A program made the translations under genes and the position numbers. Shown here in pieces: positions 44,801 to 56,427 of a DNA stretch of 64,000 nucleotides (position 1 is its first letter; the number at the start of each line of letters is the position of its first letter). The stretch is taken from positions 16,441,730 to 16,505,729 of the forward strand of contig CM072548.1 in NCBI GenBank assembly GCA_036898215.1. Reading direction: 5' to 3'. Origin of the DNA: Platycarya strobilacea. Taxonomy: Eukaryota > Streptophyta > Magnoliopsida > Fagales > Juglandaceae. A model generated the notes under the pieces. That model saw only the letters and a list, made by a program, of their open reading frames with translations. It was not told the origin of the DNA and ran no database searches.

Positions 44801-46709
44801 TTGAATGGCAACCTTTTATGTTTTGCCAAAGGAAAATATTACAATTGAATTTGAAGAACAATGTATATCTGGAATGAATTTTTGTAATGTTTGGATTTTA
44901 TTTTGAGATGGATGGCCTAGCCTAAAGTGCCAGAGATCAAAGGAATTGACAGAAAACTTTACAGTAGAAGATGAGTTGACAGAAAATGCACTAGAATCAG
45001 TAGGAGCTTGTAGTAGATATAGACTAGCCACTTGCTTAGCCACTCTAATCGTCTTCCATGAGTGTAGGTCCTGTAGAAAACAATAACCCAAAAAAAAATG
45101 AAACAACAAGAGCATTCTGTTAATCTTTTCACAGAAATGAGATTAAAAGAAAATGATGGAACATGTAGGACATTATGAAGAATTAAAGAATCTGAAAGCT
45201 TGACAAATCCGAGATGTGTGACAGGAACACGTGCCATTTGGCAATTTTACAGAGGTATTTAAGATTGAAGTAATTGAAGTGAAGTGAGAAATAGAACTAA
45301 TCATATGATCAGTTGCACCACTATCAATTATCCAAGAATTTTTAAGACCAAGATTAGGTGAATGAAGCGTACCTGATAAACTCAAAGAATTTATGTTTGG
45401 TGATGAATGTGAAATGACATTCATTGCAGTAGGTTGAGGAGTTTGGGAGGATGTTTGAAGATATGAAAAAAGTTGTTGGCATATTTCTTTAGTAAATGGA
45501 AAAGAAGGTGTTGAATTTCTGGTGTCTAAAACCATAGATGATTCATCAAAACCAGTAAGAGAAAAGAAAACTTGATTAGCAGATGGCAACTTATTGGTTC
45601 TTGGATTCTGTCGATACCCAGGTGGATATCTATGTAGTTTATAACATCAATCAACAATGTGTCCTATAAGTCCACAATGAGTACAAACAGGTTTGGAACG
45701 TTGGTTCTTATAAGAATTGGTATTTGCGGTTGCAGCAGAAAGATTGACATTCTTGTTGAATAATGCAGCAGACTCAGTGATCATAGATGATCCTACTACT
45801 TTCCTTTCTTTTTCCTCTTGCAAAGTAAGAGATAAAACTCTGTCAATTGATGGCAAAGGATCCATTAACAAAATTTGACCTCTAATATGCATGAATGAAT
45901 CATTAAGCCCCATCAAAAATTAAATAACATATTCTATTTGATGCTGATCTATAACCATTTTTAAAGCACCACACAAACAGCCAGGTATCGGTTTCACAGT
46001 AGAGAATTCATCCCAAAGAGCCTTTAATCTTGTATAGTAAGCACTTACAGAAGATTGATCTTGAGACAATGATGCAAGATCTTTCTTTAGTTGAAAAAGA
46101 CTTGGGTCGTTGCCTTGTGTAAATCTAATCTTCAAATTTCTCCAGACCTCTTCGGCAATTGAAGAACTAATAACACTAGCTACAATCTCTCGTGTAAGTG
46201 AATTTAGAATCCAGGAAAGGACCATATTATTGCATCTGAACTACAAAACATACAATGAATCGATACGATCTTTAGGGCAAGAAAATGTGCCATAAACAAA
46301 TCTAGTCTTGTTTTTGGCATTGAGAGCAGTAAGCATCGATCTGCTCCATGTATAGTAGTTGTCTCCATTCAACGGTTGAGAAACCAGAATCAAACCTGGA
46401 CTTTCTCCATGATGAAGAAAGTATGGATTCGAGAAATCCTCGACCAAGAACGGAATCATATCAAAATTATGCGTGGAAGTCAAATCAAAATTTTCTTCTG
46501 ATACCATGTCAGATCAACAGAAGAGAAACGCTCTGTTATGAAAATAAAGGAGAAAGCAAATGAAATGAGAGAAAACTGAATTGTATTCAGACATTCTTAG
46601 ATTCCATTTCTACATGAGGGAAGCTCTATTTATACATGAATAAACTAACTTAGATCTTTACATGTGTCTGCTCTGTAACTAACTTAACTAGCTTGACTTA
46701 TACTTAATA
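41846..46709 (-). mobile_element. Copia element B, nested in the 5' LTR of element A
   Basis: Two 203-bp LTRs (41846-42048 and 46507-46709) are flanked by GAAGG (41841-41845 and 46710-46714). On the sense strand both LTRs start TATTAAG; the right one ends CTGACA and the left one CTGATA. So the termini are TA...CA rather than TG...CA. The primer site TGGTATCAGA (initiator tRNA-Met type) abuts the 5' LTR at 46506. A polypurine tract (GAAGGGGAG) abuts the 3' LTR. By eye the LTRs differ at about 13 positions (about 6%), so it is older than the Athila insertion. Confidence 0.9.
42056..46507 (-). pseudogene. Copia B gag-pol, broken
   Basis: Read on the minus strand, gag starts at 46507 (MVSEENFDLT, with NGDNYYTWSRSM) and continues at 46225-45920 and 45916-45647, with the zinc knuckle start CTHCGLIGH. 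A protease (SWIIDSGATDHM) is at about 45330. Integrase is at 44829-44068, with DDHSRCTWVYL, RTDRGAEF and TPQQNGVVERKHQ. Reverse transcriptase is at 43750-43244 (ENQTWTVAHLPPNKQAVGCK, MDVNNAFLHGDLEKEVYM) and 43015 on (MYVDDIIITSN). RNase H ends at 42056 (SRSATEAEYWAMD, HIDIDCHIVRE). The order gag-protease-integrase-RT-RNase H is Copia type. At least seven stops or shifts separate the pieces, so it is inactive. The gag ATG straddles the LTR/primer-site boundary. Confidence 0.88.
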
Positions 46710-46840
46710 GAAGGGATAAGAATTACACCTAAAAGATAAGATTAAAGGTCTGTATTTTTAATTATAGTCAGACACAAACTCTTAGATTTCTTAATAATCG
46801 GAAGTCTATAAATAACACTAAGAGGTTCAAGAGTTCTCAC

Positions 46841-47588
46841 TAGGGGGTGGCAATATATGACATGACACGTTAAAATGAAACGAACACGATACGATAAAAA
46901 CGGGTTAGTTTTTAGCCTTAATGGGTTTCGGGTCAAATCGTGTCAACCCGTTAAGACACGATTTAATAACGGGTCATAACGGGTTTGTGACCCGTTAAGA
47001 CACGTTAAGAAATTTGAATTTACTTTTACACCCTTGACCTAAACCTTAAAAAATCTTAATTTAAAATTAGTTTTATACTCTTGGACACTTAGCTATCACA
47101 TTTAAGTACTAATTAAAAAATCATTAATGAGTTAACCAATTTTTATTTAATATGCTTGGGTTATAATTTTAATATTTTATAATGTGTATATCATATTTAT
47201 GTATTTATCATATTTTATAGTGTACTACTTATTGAATTCTAATTTTAAGATTGTAATTTATAATTAATTTTTTATATTTTATAACTATTATTTAAGTTTT
47301 AATATTTGCATAAAGTCAATTAGGTTAAACTCAAACGGGTCACTAACGGGTTTGCGGATTGAAATGTGTCAAATTGTATCGTGCCGTGTCGTGTCATATA
47401 GTGTCAAAGGTCTTAACAGGTCTTAACGGGTCGTGTCGTGTCAACCCATTACCTTAATGGGTCGTGTTAGAATTGAAGTTTTTGACACGAAACCCTTAAC
47501 GGGTCATGTTCGTATTGACCCTTTAAGCAGTATGTACACTCCCTGACATGACCCGAACACGACCCGTTAACACGTTTTGACACCCCTA
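46841..47588. mobile_element. Nonautonomous hAT MITE, nested in the 5' LTR of Copia A
   Basis: A 748-bp insertion flanked by the 8-bp duplication GTTCTCAC (46833-46840 and 47589-47596). The ends are TAGGGGGTGGCAA and, inverted, TAGGGGTGTCAA, the hAT-type terminus. Subterminal regions carry many copies of AACGGGTC and CGTGTC, typical transposase-binding repeats of this class. No transposase is encoded. Confidence 0.88.
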
Positions 47589-47799
47589 GTTCTCACCTAC
47601 AATATTAGAGTGCCTCTAGCCATCGGGAGACACTTGTAAGGCAAACGTTGTTAGGACAATCCTTATCTCATAGTCAAATCAGTTCTTCGTTGATCAGATG
47701 GAGAAATGTATATTTCTCATATTATTATTATTATTATTATTATGTGGATCATAGAAAATCCAAGATCCATTTATTAATGTCATGTTAAAATATTTAACA

Positions 47800-49600
47800 T
47801 ATGGTACAGAGATATAGGTTATAGATTTCTATGATCTCGATATAAATATAATAATTTATTATTTTTATTGCATGGGCTTCCGTATATAGAATTTTATCAA
47901 GCTGTGAAATTACGTATATGCTTGATATTCATGAGTTTGTACGAGGAAGAAAAATCTCTCACATTACCATGTACTAGTGCATCTTCGTTACTTTCGGTTT
48001 TATTTCATGCTTTCTTTTCTCTATCACTAACATTAGCTGCTATGTTGTGCATATTGAGATGGAGAAAGTCTGAGGACGGAATTTAAAAAAAAAATGCAAA
48101 ACAAACCATGAAAGGAAAATTAATGCATGTTGGGTAGCCCATGTATTGTAGCCGCTCTTTGGGCACGGCGTGTGGTGGCCATCGGCCCTATAGGGGCGAT
48201 TTTGGAGCGGTAGCATAAAAGGGCTGAGAAGCCTGCTCATCGATCCTCACGGTAACGACAACAGTGGGGTTTAAAACCCATTGCCGTGGTGTTTTCCCGG
48301 TAAAAAAAATGAAAGGTGGCCTGAAGGTCACCAACAAAAGGAGATCAACAACTCCTTATCGCTGGTGACGTCCATAACCGCTGCTAGAAGCTGCGGCAAA
48401 TCACGATTTGAACAAAAGGGTAGGCAGCTGCACAATGTCTAGAGGTTGAAGAAGAAGACTCTAGGGTTTTTCTAAGTTGGGCTATTGGGTCGGGCTGATA
48501 GCTTTGGCCCAGTTCAGCAGAAAAGAAACACAAGGGACTGCAGGCTACGGCCCAGCCCCATAACAGAAACAAAAAAAAAAGGAAAGGATAGCAATTGGAC
48601 CGGGCCGTGGGCTCTGGCCTAGTTCGAAACCAAAGGCTGAATAGCCCGACCCAGGTCAACAGAAAGGGTTGACCAATTATAATTCGGGTCCTGACCCAGT
48701 TTTTTGACCCGACCCAATTTCGACCCAACCCGAACTAAATAATTTTATTTTTTTATTTTAAAAAAATTTTAAAAAAATAAAGTTTTATTATTCTCTCTTA
48801 TATGCATACTTCCATATTATATGCATATATTTAAATAATGTACATGTTATTACAATTATCTACATGTATCTATGAAATGTTTGTTTGATTTATATACATG
48901 TTATCATTGTGATTTTCTTGTAAAATTAATTTTGGATTAAACACGATTTTTTTTTTTTATGAATTTTACTATGGGAGTATAGATGTGTACAAACTAAGGC
49001 GATTTTGTCTAGAAGATTGGAAATTTTAAGTATGTCCGTTGTGACCCTCCAATCTTTCCTAGGAATCTTGAAGTTTTGTCTAAGAAAGAATAATCTTTCT
49101 TGGGAACTTACTTAGTAAGAATTATTCATACTTGCAATAAAATTCATCAAACCTTTTAGTTGATGCATATTATTATTGTGCACTGTCTATTTTGGCTCTT
49201 ATTGTCATGCCATGTATATCCAATGTGGGATAAATGATTTAGGTCAAAATCAAGAAAAGATTGGTTGCCCAAAGGTACAAGATTTTCTTGATTTTGATAA
49301 CAAGTCATTAAACTCATAGTAAGGTGAATATGATGGAGGGAACACCTGGTGTGTCAAGATTTACTCCCAATGGAGGGTCTTGATGACACTACTAGTTTAT
49401 CCATCAAAAGTAAGGTTGGAGAGAACACTTTGTATGTTAGAATTTACTCCCAAAGGAGAATTCTGATGATACAGCTAGTTCATCCACAAAATTTAATACT
49501 GAAAGGAATACTTTGTGTATCAAGATCTACTCCTAAAGGAGGGTTTTGATGACACTACTAGTTCATCCATAATTATTTAAATTCTGATTATTGTTTGTAA
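47800..49600 (+). other. Copia A leader region, noncoding
   Basis: Primer site at 47802, then 1.8 kb before gag, which is long for a Copia leader. A GC-richer patch (48130-48730) with GGGCCGTGGGCTCTGG-like sequence may be a further insertion, but no ends or duplication were found. The segment 49336-49580 is a three-unit tandem repeat. Confidence 0.5.
49336..49580 (+). repeat. Three ~82-bp tandem repeats in the Copia A leader
   Basis: Units begin near 49336, 49418 and 49500. Each contains a segment like AACACTTTGTGTATCAAGAT followed by TACTCCCAAAGGAG and GATGACACTACTAGTTCATC. They lie just upstream of gag. Confidence 0.75.
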
Positions 49601-52600
49601 ATGTCTAACTCAAAGCATAATGTTATAAAATTTTCTTGTAGTAAGGTACCCACATCACTACACTCACAGAATTCATCTGTTTCTATTTTGAATGACTTCA
49701 ATTTTTCTGAATGGTTGAGAGAGTTAGGTTCACCTTAGGAGTCCTTGATTTAGACTCATCCCTTGTGAGTCTAAAACCATTACCCATCACTGAAACTAGT
49801 ACCAATGATAAAAAAGAATCATTTAAACAGTGGGAGAGATCAAATAGGCTAAGTTTAATGTTTATGAAAATGATCATAGCCGAAAATATCAAAACTTCAC
49901 TCCTTAGTATTGAGGAAGCCCAAACTTTTTTGAAAAATGCTGAGCAAAGGTTTAAATCTTTTGATAAGTCTTTAATAGGAACACTGATGGCTAGACTCAC
50001 TACCATGAAATATGATGGTGCTAAAGGAATGCAGGAGCATATTTTTGAAATGACCAATATTGCTGCTAGATTGCAAACCTTAGGAATGAAAGTAGATGAG
50101 TCTTTCGTTGTTCAGTTTATTTTGAACTCATTGCCACCTTAGTATGGTCCATTCCATATACATTACAATGCTATAAAAGATAAATGGAATATGAATGAGT
50201 TGGCAAGTATGGTAGTTCAGGAGGAAGCAAGACTGAAACAACAAGGACATCACTCTGTCAATTTTGTGAATAAAGAAGTTAGAAAGAAAAAGCACAATTA
50301 CGGTAAAAAGAAGCGAACTAGACCACCAAAAGGAAAGCAACCTATGAAAGTCAATCAGGTTTAGAACAAAAGTAGCAAATGCTACTTTTGCAGGGAACAT
50401 GGACACATGAAAGCTGAGTGTCCAAAAAGTAAGTCTTGGTTCGAAAATAAGGGTAAGCTACTTACATTTGTATGTCTTGAATCAAACTTTGTAAATGTTC
50501 CTACTAATTCTTGGTGGCTAGATTCAGGTGCTAATGTTCATGTTTCTATAATTATGCAAGGATACCTTACAAGCCAAACACCAAGCCTCAATGAGCGCTT
50601 CATTTTTATGGGAAATGAGAATAAGGCTGAAGTTTTAGCTATAGGAACCTTTCGTTTAGTTTTGAGTATCAGTCATTGTTTAGACCTTTATAACACAATA
50701 TTTGTGCCTTCTGTGAAGCGTAATTTAATTTCTCTTTCTCGACTAGATATTGATGGTTATTCATTTTCGTTCTAAAATGGTAGTTTCAATTTGTTTAAAA
50801 ACAGTTTATTTATTGGTTCTGGATTTCTTTTCGATGGTCTTTATCAATTTTGCCTTGATAATACATTCATTAAAAATACATATACCCAACGCCATGAAAA
50901 ATGTATTGGAACAAAAAGAAACATGATGAATGAAAACTCATATGACTTGTGGCATAAAACATTGGGGCATATCTCCAAAGAAAAGTTACAGAGATTAGTA
51001 AACGAAGAGATTATTCCGTACCTTGATTTTACTAATTTTGAAGTGTGTGTGGATTGCATAAAAGGAAAGCAAACCAAACATACTAAGAATGGCACCACAA
51101 GAAGTAAAGATTTTCTTGAAATAATTCACACAAATATATGTGGACCATTCTCCATAGAATGTTTTGGTGGAAAAAGTATTTCATCACCTTTATAGATGAC
51201 TTTTCACGTTTTGGATATATCTATCTATTATATAAGAAATCTCAAACTGTATCGGTACTTGAGGTATTTCTCATGGAGGTGGAAAGACAGTTAGATAGAA
51301 AAGTAAAAATCATCAGGTCGAATAGATGTGGAGAATACTATGAAATGTTTGATGAATCGGGTCATAATCCGGGCCCATTCATCAAACTTCTTGAACAACA
51401 TGGCATTTTTGCACAGTACACGATGCCCCAAACACCACAGCAGAACGGAGTTGCTGAAAGGCATAATCGGACCTTATTGGATATGGTCAGAAGTATGATA
51501 AGTAATTCTACCTTACCTAAATCATTGTGGGGTGAAGCCATTAAGACTGCAATGTATATCTTAAACTGAGTTCCCAGTAAGGCAGCTCCAAAAACTCCTT
51601 TCGAGTTATGGACTGGTAGGAAACTAAATTTGAGACATATGCATGTTTGGGGTTACCTAGCCGAAGCAAAACTTTACAACCTATATGAAAAGAAATTTGA
51701 TCCTAGAACAGTAAGTGGGTATTTTATTAGTTACCCAGAAAGATCCAAAGGGTATAGATTTTACTGTCCTAATCACAGTCCGAGAATGGTGGAAACAGGA
51801 AATGCCAAATTCATTGAACTTGGCGAGATCAATGGGAGAATTGAACCCAGAGATGTGATTATTGAGGAAATACGGGTAGATGTCCCTATACCTACATCCT
51901 CAGAAAAGATCCCTATACCTACATCCTCAGAAAAGATAATGGTTCCTCTAATCGATCATCACGATGATACCGTGGAACAAGTAAATGATCACCCATCTTA
52001 TAATGATAATACCATTGATGAACCAAATTCGAAGTCACCAGAATAGATTGTCTTGCGCAGATCTCAAAGAAATCGAAGACCTAACATTTCGACAGATTAT
52101 GTGTTGTATCTCTAAGAATCTAAATTTGACATTGGGACAAGTAAAGATCCACTAACATTTTTACTAGCCATAGTGGGAAGTGATTCTATTAAATAGATCG
52201 ATGCCATGAAAAAAAGTTGAAATCTATGGATCAAAATCAAGTCTGGGATCTCGTTGAACTGCCTGAAGGGAGTAAAAGAGTCGGGTGTAAATGGGTCTTC
52301 AAGACCAAACACGACTCAAAAGGTAACATCAAACGACATAAGGCCAGACTTGTTGTTAAGGGTTTTACTCAGAAAGAAGGCATTGATTACAAAGAGAAAT
52401 TTTCTCCAGTATCTAAAAAAACTCATTTAGAATCATTATGGCATTGGTGGCTCATTATGACTTAGAGTTACATCAGATGGATGTGAAAACAGTCTTTTTA
52501 AATGGAAATTTGGATAAAGTGGTCGACATGGAGCAACTAGAGGGCTTCTAAAAAAGGAGCAAAGATCACCTAGTGTGTAGGCTTAAGAAGTCGATATATG

Positions 52601-53708
52601 GGCTTAAGTAAGCTTCTCGACAATAGTTCTTAAAGTTCAACAATACTATTACTGCCTTTGGTTTTAAAGAGAACATCGTTGATCGATGTATATACTTAAA
52701 GGTCAGTGGGAGTAAGTTCATCATTTTGATCATGTATGTTGATGATATATTTTTTGCTAGTAGTGATCTTGGCTTACTTTATGAAACAAAGGGTCTTCTC
52801 TCTAAGAACTTTGAAATGAAAGATATGGGTGAGGCATCATTTGTGATCGGAATCGAAATCTTTCAAGATCGAAAGCAAGGACTCTTGGGGTTGTCTCAGA
52901 AAAGTTACTTAGAAAGGGTTCTTGAGAAATTTGGCATGAAAAGTTATTTATCATTGGATACTCCGATATCAAAAGGTGATAAGTTTACCTAATCACAGTA
53001 TCCTAAAACTAAGTGGGAGCGTAAAGAGATGACAAAGATTCCTATGCTTTAGTTGTGGGAAGTTTGATATATGCACAGATTTGCACAAGACCGGATATTA
53101 GCTTTGCAGTTAGCATGCTTGGGCGATACCAGAGTAACCTAGGGATGTCTCATTGGAAAGCAGCAAAGAGGGTATTGCAATACTTACAAGAAACTAAGGA
53201 TTACCAGTTTACTTTCAGAAGAACTGACGTTTTGGAGGTAACTGGATACTCAAAGTCAAATTTTGCCGGTTTTCCTGATAGCAGAAAATCCACTTCGGGT
53301 TATGTTTTCCTATTGGCCAGCGGAGCAATCTCATGGAGAAGTATGAAGCAAACAATCACTGCTTCATCAACAATGGAGGCTGAGTTTGTGGCGTCCTTTA
53401 AGGCCACAGTGCATGGTTTATGGCTGAGGAACTTTATCTCAGGGCTAGGGGTTGTTAACTCTATAGCCAGGCCGCTGAGAATTTATTGTGATAATTCCTC
53501 AGCAGTCTTTTGCTCCAAGAATGATAGGTATTCTAAAGGTGCTAAGCACATGGAGCTCAAATACCTAAACGTCAAAGAGGAAGTACAGAAACAAATAGTA
53601 TCCATAGAACATATTAGGACTTCGCTTATGATAGCAGACCCATTAACGAAGGGTCTGGTAGCGAAACAGTTTAAAGAACATGTTAACAGTATGGGTCTTA
53701 TGATGTAA
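49601..53708 (+). pseudogene. Copia A gag-pol, broken
   Basis: Gag begins at ATG 49601 (MSNSKHNV), shifts frame near 49705, and continues with GVLDLDSSL and a zinc knuckle CYFCREHGHMKAEC at about 50380. Protease has WWLDSGANVHVS (50512). Integrase has LWHKTLGHISKEKL (50949), FIDDFSRFGYIYL (51190) and TPQQNGVAERHNRTLLDMV (51430). Reverse transcriptase has WVFKTKHDSKGN (52290) and MYVDDIFFASS (52732). RNase H runs to 53708 with TASSTMEAEFVA (53360). The order is Copia type. Stops (for example 50764, 51567, 52044 and 52993) and shifts separate the segments, so the element is dead. Confidence 0.88.
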
Positions 53709-54150
53709 ACATGTTATTGAGCTCGTGAATGTTATGTTTCTATTGTGACACTTAATGATATCAATTATGGTTATTTTGTTTCTGTTTTCTTGTCTTTCCA
53801 CTTTATATACACATTGAATGGTGTGGATGAATGACGACAAGATAATGTCTACAATAGACACGAATCGAAACCCAAAGGCATTTCAGTATTAGCCTTAATT
53901 ATCCTAATTAAAGATCGTGTGTTGAATTTAGCTACTAGTGATGTGGTACATGGAAGAGAAACCATTGATTACCTAATAGAGGACTGTCATAACTCGCATT
54001 GGTAGTTAGTTTGACATTGATATTATGGAACTTATGAAATGTGTTTTAAGTTATGAAAAGTTCAGGAAATAAATTTGCATGATTAATTTCCTGTGATAAG
54101 CCCATGAATGAAAAGTATTCTTTTATGGGCATATGGGCCAAGTGGGAGAA

Positions 54151-54569
54151 TGTAAGAGTTTTATTTAAACTCTGTATCCCACACACCCATCTTATCAATT
54201 TGAAATAGTTCAAAATCTTATTGGATAATATTTGAGTTATGAAGAGATAAGAATTACTCCTAAGAGATAAGATTAAATGTCTATATCTCTAATTATAGTC
54301 AGACACAAACTCTTATATTTCTTGATGGTCAGAAGTCTATAAATAGCACCAGGAGGTCCAAAGATTCTCACCTACAACATCAGATTGCTTCTAGCCATCG
54401 GGAGACACTTGTGAGGCAAACATTGTTAGGGCGATCCTTCTCTCATAGTCAGATCAGTTCTTCATCAATCAGATAGAGAAATGTACGTTTCTCATATTAT
54501 TATTATTATTATTGTGGATCATAGAAAATCCAAAATCCATTTATTAATGTCATGTTAAAATATTTAACA
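54151..54569 (+). repeat. Copia A 3' LTR
   Basis: 419 bp, TGTAAGAG to TTAACA, with a TATA-like CTATAAATAG near 54340 and an (ATT)n run near 54500. The run explains part of the length difference from the 5' LTR. Confidence 0.88.
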
Positions 54570-55220
54570 CACATCCCACCTAGTGTTTGTCATTTGGGGA
54601 GCTTGGCTGAATTGAATTTATTTGATAATGAGCTATATAGAGATATCCGAACTTGCACAAATAATATGTCTTCCCTAAGAAGTGACTACTTAGACTTCAA
54701 TCAATTAACATCTACATTTCCATTCAATTTGTGGAGCCTTACAAATCTTTTGGAGGTAGACTTATCGTCAAATCCTTTAAGTGGCCCTATTCCAATGGTG
54801 ATCGGAAATATGAAGGTCCTAAGAACATTAAATTTGTCAAGAAATCAACTATCAAGATATATCCCAATTACAATTGGTGCTCTCAAAGATTTGACTAATC
54901 TCTCATTTGCATCCAATCAACTAGAAGGCTCAATTCCTACAACTCTTGGTGAATTGGTAAGCTTGGAGTTCTTAGATCTCTCTAATAACAACTTATCTGG
55001 AGAGATTCCCTTGTTCTTAGAAGCACTCTTACACCTCAAATACCTAAATGTTTCCTTCAATAAACTAAGTGGAGAGATTCCTATAAGAGGACCATTTGCA
55101 CACTTCTCAGCTGCATCATTTATGTCAAACAATGCACTTTGTGGTGCAGCTCGACTACAAGTCCCCCCATGCCAAAGTGGTGCTCCTAGACCAAAAAATG
55201 CCAACGGAGCTAGAGTATAC
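54570..55220 (+). pseudogene. LRR kinase pseudogene: remaining LRRs and C-cap
   Basis: After the second CACAT the frame runs IPPSVCHLGSLAELNLFDNE, then repeats such as GPIPMVIGNMKVLRTLNLS and GSIPTTLGELVSLEFLDLS. It ends with the cap FNKLSGEIPIRGPFAHFSA and NNALCGAARLQVPPC, typical of subfamily XII ectodomains. A stop at about 55221 falls where the transmembrane segment should start. Confidence 0.85.
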
Positions 55221-55320
55221 TGAAATATCTTCTACCAATAATGGGGTCAACGATACTTGTAATAATGTTCTTTGTATTTTTCATGAAAAAATGCTAAAAG
55301 CATAACTCCAAATTTCCTGT

Positions 55321-56427
55321 TGATGAGGACACATTATTGCCTTTGGCCACATGGAGAAGGATTTCACATCAAGAAGTTCTACAAGTGACAGAAGGGTTCA
55401 ATGCAAACAACTTACTTGGATAATTTAGTTTGGGTCAGTTTACAAAGGACTACTCTTGGACGATAAGATTGTTGCAATAAAAGTTCTAAAGTTGCACGTA
55501 GAAGGAGCAACCAAAAGTTTTAACACAGAATGTGAGATATTAAGCAATATTTGTCCCCACAATCTTGTCAAGATGATTAGCACTTGTAGTAACATTGACC
55601 TCAAAGCTATTGTACTGGAGTACATACCTAATGGGAGCTTAGAGATGTGGTTGTATTCTAACAACCACTTTTTGAATATGTTATAAAGCCTAAATATATA
55701 AATGATTGATGTGGCAATAGCACTAGAATACCTTCATCTTGGTTACTCAGCACCTATTGTTTATTCTGATTTGAAGCCAAGCAATGTGCTATTAGAGGAG
55801 GATATGGCTGGACATCTCTCTGATTTTGGCATCTCCAAATTACTCGGTGATGGAGCTTGTCTCATCAAAACCATAACTCTTGCTACAATTGGGTATATAG
55901 CACCAAGTGAGGCGAATTACTTTCTTATTTATCATTCTAGTACTCTCACATAAAAGCATATAATTGTTCCCTTTAGTTAGTAACCAAATGACAATGAATA
56001 TCTTTAATATTTTTCTTTTTCCATTTTAGTACAATATAAGATATTCTCATGAGAACTTTTAATTCATGTATAGACTATGGATCTAATGGAATTGTTTCTA
56101 CAAGTATTGATATGTATAGTTATGGCATTTTGTTGATGAAAACTTTCACAAGAAAAAAGCCCACAAATGATATGTTTACAAGAGAAAAGAGCATGAAGTG
56201 TTTGGTACAAGATTCATTAGTCCTTTCTGTACTTGAAGTTGTTGAAAACCAATTTGTTAAGCAATGAAGATGATTATGCTACAATGGAGGAGTGTTTGCT
56301 ATCCACCATGGGGTTGGCTTTGCGTTATTGTACTAACTTGCCTGAACAGAGGATTGGTATAGAAAATGTTGTAGCTACACTCAACAAGATCAAGTCCAAG
56401 TTTCGGGAAGATATTGGTGGAGGCTAA
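55321..56427 (+). pseudogene. LRR kinase pseudogene: juxtamembrane and kinase region
   Basis: The glycine loop near 55430 (SLGSVYKG-like) is frame-broken. The lysine motif VAIKVLKLHVEGA (55465) and CEILSNICPHNLVKMIS follow. The catalytic loop reads IVYSDLKPSNVLL (about 55760), where relatives have H-C-D, and LSDFGISKLLGDG follows. An intron of 167 bp (GT at 55907-55908, AG at 56072-56073) separates GYIAP from YGSNGIVSTSIDMYSYGILL. The C-terminus ends ATLNKIKSKFREDIGGG with a stop at 56427, after a frameshift near 56250. The H-to-Y change in the loop would likely impair the kinase even without the shifts. Confidence 0.82.

Larger units (their letters stand above)
41751..54569 (+). mobile_element. 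Copia element A (12.8 kb with nested inserts)
   Basis: Target duplications CACAT lie at 41746-41750 and 54570-54574. The 3' LTR is 54151-54569 (419 bp, TGTAAGAG...TTAACA), preceded by a polypurine tract AAGTGGGAGAA. The 5' LTR runs from 41751 (GGTAAGAG, first T mutated to G) to 47799. Removing nested Copia B with its duplication (4869 bp) and the hAT MITE with its duplication (756 bp) leaves 424 bp, in agreement with the 3' LTR. A primer site (TGGTACAGAG, a one-base-deleted form of the usual TGGTATCAGAG) follows at 47802. Gag-pol at 49601-53708 is decayed by several stops. Confidence 0.9.
40412..56427 (+). pseudogene. LRR receptor-like kinase pseudogene (subfamily XII, FLS2/Xa21-like), split by Copia element A
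   Basis: Leucine-rich repeats of the plant type (LxxLxxLxLxxNxxxGxIPxxxGxL) occupy 40412-40555, 40656-40799, 41071-41750 and 54570-55220. A juxtamembrane and kinase part follows to 56427. Such receptors sit in the plasma membrane and sense extracellular peptides, often in immunity. The LRR-to-kinase order, the non-RD type of catalytic loop (SDLKPSN) and the single kinase intron fit subfamily XII. It is broken: stops at 40688-40690, 41298-41300 and 41710-41712; frameshifts near 41300, 41460, 55200-55450 and 56250; no signal peptide or start; transmembrane segment not readable. A 12.8-kb Copia insertion lies inside the LRR coding sequence. Excising it rejoins the frame exactly at GGT CAC ATC CCA, showing insertion into coding sequence. 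Confidence 0.88.
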
